NCBI GenBank assembly: GCA_036346395.1
Contig: CM070599.1
Coordinates: forward strand, 35,517,232 to 35,581,231
From: Hsuehochloa calcarea
Taxonomy: Eukaryota > Streptophyta > Magnoliopsida > Poales > Poaceae
DNA: 64,000 nucleotides
Direction: 5' to 3'
Shown in pieces: positions 57,320 to 64,000 of this stretch. Both the position numbers and the translations under genes were made by a program. The notes under the pieces were generated by a model. The model did no database searches. It was not told where the DNA came from and saw only the letters and a program-made list of their open reading frames with translations. Position 1 is the first letter of the stretch; each line of letters begins with the position of its first letter.

Positions 57320-58060
57320 GCAATAGTGACATCGTGTATCATCAAGTTTCGACTAGTTTCATTCAGTTATTTGAGACATATTTCATTAAGTTTCATCAAG
57401 TATAATTATTTCTCTATATTTTGTACAACAAGTTTCACCTGGTTTCATGCACTTTAATTAAGTTTCATGAGGTTTCATCCAAAATCTAATTAAGTTTCTT
57501 AAAAGTTTCATCTTTTTGTATAGGAGAAGTTTTCAACGATGACATCGTGTCTTATCAAGTTTCATATAGTTTCATTGAGTTATTTTGTGATATATTTTAT
57601 TAAGTTTCATCAAGTATAATTATTATTTTTTCATATTTTGTAGAGCAAGTTTCACCTAGTTTCATTAAGTTTTATGAAGTTTCGTCCTAAGTCTCATGAA
57701 GTTTCATAAAGTTTTATCTTTTTGTTTAGAACAAGTTTTCAACAGTGATATCGTGTTTCATCAAGTCTCATATAGTTTCATGAGACATATGTGTTTTATG
57801 AAGTTTCATCTCAATTCTCATTGAGTTTCATATTTTTTGTGTAAGATAAATTTTCAATAGTGACATCGTTTTTCATCCCGTTTCATATAAATTCATCAAG
57901 TTTTATTTAGTTCCATCACAAGTCTCATGAAGTTTCGTAAAGTTTTATCTTTTTTATAGGACAAATTTTCAATAGTGACATCACGTTTCATCAAGTTTCA
58001 TCCCAAGTCTCATGATGTTTCATCTTTTTTTTTGTATAAGACAAATTTTCAACAGTGACA
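57320..58060. repeat. Degenerate array of AAGTTTCAT-rich units
   Basis: AAGTTTCAT or variants (AGTTTCAT, AAGTTTTAT) occur more than 25 times. A larger unit beginning TTTTCAA-AGTGACATCGTGT recurs with its GACATC at 57328, 57541, 57747 (GATATC), 57862, 57977 and 58057 (GACACC), steps of about 213, 206, 115, 115 and 80 bp, so the array has an inner and an outer period and is shrinking rightward. Non-coding. Confidence 0.85.
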
Positions 58061-58866
58061 CCAGCTCCTCTCTACTCCTCCTCCGCTTGGCCACAAGATG
58101 CCCCACCGCCCGCCTCAACTCGAAGCTGTACCGCCGTCAGCTCCTCCCCTGACAACAAAACTGCCCTCGCCGCCTCCTCCGGCTACACCCCCGCCGCCGG
58201 GTCCTCCTTAGGCCGCGAAACCACCCCGCCGCCGGGTCCTCCTTCGGCCGCGAAACCACCCCCGCCGCCTCCTTCGGCCGTGAGACCACCCCCGCCCGAT
58301 ACGCCCCAGCTACAACCCGATGCGATGTTGAAACTCCCGGCACAGCAGCCTGCACAGACACTGCCTCATGCGAAGTCGCCAACCACGGTTGTTGGTGTTG
58401 TTGCACTCATCCTCCTCCCATGAAGATGACTACCGCCGCAGTTTCTCTCCCCCAGTGCCATCGGATTCACACTCGTGCTCATGAATCTATCATCCAATGC
58501 CATGGAATCAAAGTAGGAGAGAGAGGGGAATGGGTAACGAGATAGAGACGTAGTGTCTCTGGGCCAAGAGATGAAGATAAGTAACGTGAGAGATAAAGTT
58601 ACAGATGAGAGGATTGAACGGTTAGATACTATGTCGTTATAACGCTACATCATTATACAGTATTTCTCTTAGAAGAAGCAGGTTTGCTGATCTAGGCACA
58701 GAAGCAAAGTAGGTACCGCTGCAGACAACGGGAGTTGTTCTTTGCTAATGCTGGGGCTGCTAATGTATATAAACTTCCCCAAAAATCATTTTGGTGTGTA
58801 CAGGAACCATACGTCTTCTAAAAAAAATCAGGTCGAGACTGAATTAGTTTGTTGCAAAGAACTACC
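58061..58866. other. GC-rich then mixed sequence; Pro-rich ORF not supported
   Basis: A 122-codon + strand frame (58055-58423) is Pro/Ala/Ser-rich with repeated PPPPPSA. It starts inside the repeat array, has no signal peptide or domain, and mirrors a GCCGCC-type repeat (GCCGGGTCCTCCTT twice near 58,198-58,243). I do not call it a gene. Confidence 0.4.
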
Positions 58867-59012
58867 AGTACAGTCGTGTTTCACGAACAGTTTGTATGTC
58901 ACGGCTCGTGAGACATCATCATCAGTCCTGTGGCGACCTAGTACAGTCTCGTGTTTCACGCACAGTTTGTATATATCATGACTCAGACATCACCGGTCCT
59001 GTGTGGCGGTCA
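58867..59012. repeat. Direct tandem duplication, about 73-bp unit, diverged
   Basis: AGTACAGTC-TCGTGTTTCACG and CACAGTTTGTAT, then GACATCA, GTCCTGTG-TGGCG blocks occur in the same order at 58867 and 58940. The copies differ by many small changes. Confidence 0.75.
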
Positions 59013-60380
59013 GTTAGTGACGTGCCTCCCGACAGAAACGGGTGTCGGAATCACACTTTATTCCTTCAGTAAGCTCCACACTGATGTATTGGAAGCCTCA
59101 TCTCAAGAAAAGGAAATCAGCCTTTGTTTGTTCCTTGGCCGTCTGCGCTGTTCCCTTCACAAAGGTTGATGAGGGATTCCGGTCTTCAAATGTAAAGCCA
59201 TTCTGATGCAAAAAAAACTTTCGGTCCGGCAGTGCTAAGTGCGCTCCTCGCGTGTGAAGTTTCATTCTCAGTGCACACTTGACTTGACAGAGACTTGGAC
59301 TGCAAGGGCAGATTCTGGAATATTTTCTTAGAAGCTTACATGCAATGTGCTGTTCAAGTTTGGACTAATCTTCACGGTAGAAGAGATTGCAGAGTAACTA
59401 CAGAGAATTTCAGTGTTGCTGTGACTGCATCGAAGTGTTCACCTGCGACTTCAGTAGTGAGCCCGAAATTGCAGCATAACTTCGTGCACGTGGTTTCTGT
59501 TCAGTTTTTCCTATTGGACTTCAGGTCGGTCTCGCACTGCTGCATCCTGCCATGTTTTTTTTTTGTTTTGTTTTTTTTTAATTTTGTTTCCTACAAGTCG
59601 AGTCGCCTTCTCCTTTTTCCTTCTAAAGAAATCATGCAGGAATATATGCTGCTTCTGAGTTCTCGAGTGACTCGTAATTTTTACATGTTCGTTTTCACTC
59701 TTAGTATAAGCAACGCACGCCACATGCACCGTACTAAAAGTAGTGGATGACGATTAATCCATTTCGTCCACGGGATCGATCCGCCATCTACTTCTGAATA
59801 AAACTGTATGGTATGCACCGGCACATCAATTTTTTTTTTTAAAAAAAATGCATAAAGTATATATGTATTATGGTTAAATTATTTGTTCCATTGAAACTTA
59901 ATGAAAATTATTGTACACGACTTTAGATTTATGTAAAGAGTGCAACTCTTATCAAAAAAATTTCATACTCGGTCGATCAGGTCCAGATCGAGCCAATTGC
60001 ACGCGTGTGGCCATGACCCCGTGGCACGTCGCGCGCAGCGTATACATGTATCCTCTCACGAATCCAACGGCGAGCGAGACGACGGTGACCCTGTGCATGG
60101 CGTTTGGTCTCTTCAACCTCTGCTTGACTCCGACAGTTCCACGCTAGAAATTGTGTACTGGTCTTGCGTTGCGCCTGGTCGGTCATCTGCGTGCACACCG
60201 TGACACATGCACCAAGCATGCGAGAGAAATTACTTCCACTATATTAGTTGGTTTTTTTGGCTAAGACTTAGTAGTCAAGTCATTAGTCATCAGAGATTGT
60301 CCGATTCGTCATGTCTGAAGCATCTTTCCCATTCAAGATCAAGTCGGTCAGCTCTTAAAAAAAAGGTCAGTCAGATGCAT
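59013..60380. other. Intergenic sequence, no gene recognised
   Basis: Short ORFs on both strands only. The 151-codon + strand frame at 59295-59750 has a long Phe/Val/Leu stretch caused by T runs and no recognisable motif. Confidence 0.4.
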
Positions 60381-60601
60381 ATATACATGCGCGTATTCTT
60401 GTTTGAGGTTCAGTCACCAGGAAAAGATTTTGTTGCTGGGTCTGTTTACTCCTATTCCGTTCTCACGTTGTTAGCATTTTAACCAAAAAAAAGTGTTTAC
60501 AATTACTTAGTATTGTGTGGTTCCAAGGTATATTTCCTTAAACCAACATATTAAGGCTCTGTTTAGTACATGGAAATTTTCTGATTTGCGGAAATTGAAC
60601 C
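60381..60601. repeat. Dispersed duplication, source copy A (221 bp)
   Basis: Begins ATATACATGCGCGTATTC and ends GAAATTGAACC inside a small MITE. It is copied, almost identical (two substitutions and a change in an A run noted), at 61252-61470. Confidence 0.93.
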
Positions 60602-60636
60602 TTTTCATTTGGAATTTCCGCGTTTCAAACGGAGCC
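60555..60636. mobile_element. Tourist-like MITE, 82 bp
   Basis: Termini GGCTCTGTTT and AAACGGAGCC are inverted (one mismatch). The trinucleotide TAA flanks both sides (60552-60554, 60637-60639), the target preference of PIF/Harbinger MITEs. The inner parts GGAAATTTTCTG and GGAATTTCCGCG are also partly complementary. Confidence 0.7.
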
Positions 60637-61180
60637 TAACACAACCCATTTCTCCCTACTGCACTACTCTGTTGCTTGTGCCTGAGGTATTATTAGAAAG
60701 CATTTTGGTAACATCATCTATTATATAATAAAAGCAGATGATAGGTGATTTACGACTTCTAAGAAGAAAAACAAAAGAGAAAATGCTAGAAATTCTCACA
60801 AAAAAAACATTCCACCCTTTATTTAGTGAGCCATAATTATAAAGGCTTACTAGCGAAGTGTCCGTGCGTTGCAACGGATGTCAAATAAATGATACCACAA
60901 ATTCTAAACTCTAAAAAAAATGCAAGTTTTCATATATACATGATGTAACAACACTAGAAAGTATATTTGCACAATGTACAACAAATTTTGTCCTTGTTGA
61001 AATAAGTATTTAATTTGATCGATAAGAAGCCCGTAAGCAAAAACATAGTGCAACAAAATCATTACATACAAGTACAAAGCAATCATTGTTTCTACAAAAA
61101 GATATCTCTACTTCAGAAAAAACCAATGTTGGTGCAACTCAGCCATGGTTTCAGTTCATGGCTTTTAACAGTCAATCACA
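60637..61180. other. AT-rich sequence with a dispersed grass-repeat motif
   Basis: GCGAAGTGTCCGTGCGTTGC AACGG near 60,853-60,877 resembles a common dispersed grass repeat phrase that I recall but cannot classify. Otherwise non-coding. Confidence 0.35.
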
Positions 61181-61550
61181 CAAAGTTAGCAATGAATCAA
61201 ATAAAAACGAAGTGATTTGAAGCTGTGCTGTTGCGACTCTTGATTTTGCAAATATACATGCGCGTATTCTTGTTTGAGGTTCAGTCACCAGGAAAAGATT
61301 TTGTTGCTGAGTCTGTTTACTCCTATTCCGTTCTCACATTGTTAGCATTTTAACCAAAAAAGTGTTTACAATTACTTAGTATTGTGTGGTTCCAAGGTAT
61401 ATTTCCTTAAACCAACATATTAAGGCTCTGTTTAGTACATGGAAATTTTCTGATTTGCGGAAATTGAACCTACGCAAAGTTAGCAATGAATCAAATAAAA
61501 ATGAAGTGATTAGAAGCTATGATGTTGCGACTCTTGATTTTGCAAATATT
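61181..61550. repeat. B-A'-B' structure: copied 219-bp block between 75-bp direct repeats
   Basis: CAAAGTTAGCAATGAATC...GATTTTGCAAATAT occurs at 61181-61255 and 61475-61549. Between them (61252-61470) is the copy of 60381-60601, which stops in the middle of the MITE. The B repeats differ by a few substitutions. Confidence 0.9.
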
Positions 61551-64000
61551 GTATGACACTTGTTCCTATATTCAAAGCTACTAAACTATGATCATCTAGC
61601 AACATGGTGCAGCACTAGTAATTTGAATAAGCAAACTGAAGAGACAAAGCACCATAATAATCACCAACAAAATGAAAAAATATGCACCATCATTAATATA
61701 TGCCCCCTATGTTAAGACCTGACATTGTCAGATATAGTAGCTGTAAAATGCAGTCTAACATCTCTCTGGAAAATATCTATACATTAGAACAATATAGTTG
61801 CGTGCTAGTTAAAAAATATATACTTACAGTAAAAACAGAAAGAAAGTAGAGTTTATTGTGAGTGTTGCCTGCATACCATGATTACCTTTCCAATACTCAT
61901 TAGTTGAGTCATTCTATCAAGCAATTGCATATTAGCAGCTACAGATCCCATATTAGTTTCTTGCCCTAAACATTTTTAAGTACTCTATGCCAAAGAAAAG
62001 GGCACAAAAATAACCTACAAAGGTCAAAGGAATTGTGATTGACTGGAAATTACCAAGGATTAGGTTAGCGTATTTCTTTTTCCCAACAAAAATAGTGTTT
62101 GCCTTGAACCAGATATCTATCAAGATTAATTATTTGAATACACCATCTCCATAACACACAGAGTTATTAAGACATCTTCCTCATATGTTTAAAACTTTTT
62201 ATAGTTATGCATCACAATATTTGTGCAGGTTATTGGATCATGTTACTTGGAGCAGGCAATGCTAATTAGGTTATTGAATCTTTCGAGCGGTTTCAGTGTG
62301 CATACACATAAGTAATTATAAATCAAAACTACTACTAAACTAAGAATAAAACCACCATAAGCATCAAAAGATAAAAGACATAATTTACCCTATCAGTGAA
62401 GGGATACGGGTAGGCTACACTAGCTGGTAATTTAAAAAATCTACCACGTAAACCAAGATATCATGCAACCAAGAGATCATAGATCGTTACCAACGAATCG
62501 CGTAGTGCAGCGGAAGAAGAGTTAGGCGCCAGATCCAACGTAGAGCGCGTCGATGAATTAGTCGATCATCCACTGTCCTCAGCACCGATTGTCTCCTCCA
62601 GCAACCGATCACATTCCTTGCGAAGTCGTGGATCGTCCTTTAGCGCAACATCAACCGCAGTAGTGCCTCTACGGTATCCACACGTCCAAGGATGGAACAC
62701 CGTGCACTAGTGTGCTAGCACCAACTCGCACAACAGAGCTCTTGAGAAGATGTCAGCTAGGGTTTTGGTGGAGCAACTCACATCACCGAATATAAGGACA
62801 TTTTTCTTAAGAATTTATTTATTTTCTTAGCAACTATAAAACGAAGCAAACTTTGCGATATCGAGGGTTGCCATGGCCCCCACCCCTGCCGCCGCAATGG
62901 GTCCTATCCTATGTGACAATTTCACAGGGGATGCTTCCATGATGCTACTCGGACTCTTACGCTGTATATGGTCACCGGGTGTACCGTGTTTATCATGTCA
63001 GACTCGTACTAGTGTGTTAATTATGGTGTAAATGCATGCACTTTTTGGTCCACGCTTACTAATGCGAAATGCAGAGACCACGTGGTTTGGTTCTACATCA
63101 GATGATGAATAATTAACATCGTTGTTGAAGAGTTTAGGGAGTTAGCTCTTTGTTTTGCAATAAAGTGGCCTATTGTTAGGGGACATGGGGTCAGACTAGA
63201 GGTCACACCGGCGGTGCAGGTTTGGAGTGAATGGACACTAAACACTTGTGTGAGAGTGTTTTGTGATATGTTTGCACCAGGTGTCATTGAAAATAGAAAC
63301 TGGATATGAAACTAGATAGAGATTATCTAAAAAGTCTAAAGGGGGTGTTTTTCTAGTTTTGGGAGGAGATCTGACCGGCAACTCCATGGCGGTCGAGCCC
63401 GTGCCCCTATTACCGTGTGCGCTGGTCGGACCGACCGAGCCTTGATCGAGCCGGCTAGTGGTTGGCGATTATACTTGCTCAACGCGGTGGTCTGACCGGC
63501 CTTGGTTATTCAATGCACAGTGAGTTGTGTTGAATTTTGGGAATTGGCCAAAATTTATGGATTTGTTGCATATGTGTTGCATGATGCATGTTTTAGCTAA
63601 CGTGGGTCAAGCTGCGAAGAACTTATACATAGAATCAGTTTCTTAGTCTATTATTGTGTAGGGAAGCTTGGAGTCAACTACGATCAACGGCGAGGATGAT
63701 CGGTACTTGGTTTGGTAAAAGCAAGACTCAGAATGATCAAGGATGCCAGGTGAAGTGGTTGATCTCAAGCAAGGTGTAAAATGGACAAGAACAGAAAATT
63801 TGGTGCAACAGGTTGCATCAAGTAGCTTGAGCCCATGCAAGTGTTGAGACGGTCCAGTGGGAGTCAGATGGGAGAAACTTGCCAACATGATGAAAGCCAT
63901 TGGTGAACCAATGTGCGTCAAAGCATGGGATTGCTTCACATGATTAGACTCGGTCAAGGATGGAAGGATCGAGAAGGATATTTTGGTATCTTCACCAAAA
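61551..64000. other. Transposon-like and intergenic sequence, no gene supported
   Basis: 61,551-62,480 is AT-rich. 62,480-62,800 has GC-rich phrases such as GCAGCGGAAGAAG that I associate with retrotransposon leader or LTR borders. 63,360-63,500 repeats GGTCTGACCGGCC-like words related to those at 38.3-38.5 kb. A 104-codon minus-strand frame at 63957-63643 has no recognisable motif. The window ends here. Confidence 0.35.

Noticed and set aside
58055..58423. 122-codon Pro-rich ORF considered as an extensin- or AGP-like protein
   Set aside because: No signal peptide, begins inside a repeat array, and the sequence is a GC-rich simple repeat.

Overview
The window is nuclear DNA from a grass (Poaceae). 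The evidence is two GC-rich phenylalanine ammonia-lyase genes with a single intron each, spliced with ordinary GT-AG sites, lying among several kinds of grass-type transposable elements and simple repeats. I cannot name the species. A decayed adenosine kinase gene near a PAL cluster fits my recollection of PAL and adenosine kinase loci lying close together in rice; that recollection needs checking.

Layout. 0.4-5.5 kb: two decayed host genes facing each other, an NTAN1-like N-terminal amidase relic (+) and an adenosine kinase pseudogene (-). 6.4-10.8 kb: a worn DNA transposon with a Ulp1-type protease ORF and many TTTACTGT/ACAGTAAA motifs, carrying two small hAT-like insertions. 10.8-14.8 kb: local duplications and degenerate repeats. 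14.85-20.70 kb: a minus-strand Ty1/copia retrotransposon with both LTRs, primer-binding site, polypurine tract and broken gag-pol, inserted into the second copy of an 863-bp tandem duplication. 22.3-22.7 kb: a MITE. 23.0-25.9 kb: PAL gene 1 (-), 707 aa. 27.6-36.85 kb: a third PAL copy, reduced to its 3' end and split by a second copia element (27,729-36,401, 5-bp target duplication ATTAT) that itself holds about 5 kb of foreign sequence; another LTR cuts the copy at 36,848. 37.4-42.6 kb: repeats, including two adjacent minisatellites (units about 79 and 70 bp). 45.6-46.3 kb: another hAT-like element. 46.6-48.85 kb: PAL gene 2 (-), 713 aa. 50.7-53.6 kb: a broken ORF set of the 'putative gypsy-type transposon' class. 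54-64 kb: AT-rich and transposon-derived sequence with several short duplications and no gene I can support.

Functionally, only the two PAL genes look intact. Both have the Ala-Ser-Gly triad that forms the MIO cofactor, and together they would feed phenylpropanoid and lignin synthesis. They differ at the substrate-selectivity residue encoded by the first full codon after the intron: gene 1 has His (as in grass bifunctional Phe/Tyr ammonia-lyases) and gene 2 has Phe (as in ordinary PAL). This is a neighbouring PTAL/PAL pair, with a destroyed third copy between them. No tRNA, rRNA, CRISPR or prokaryotic feature was seen.
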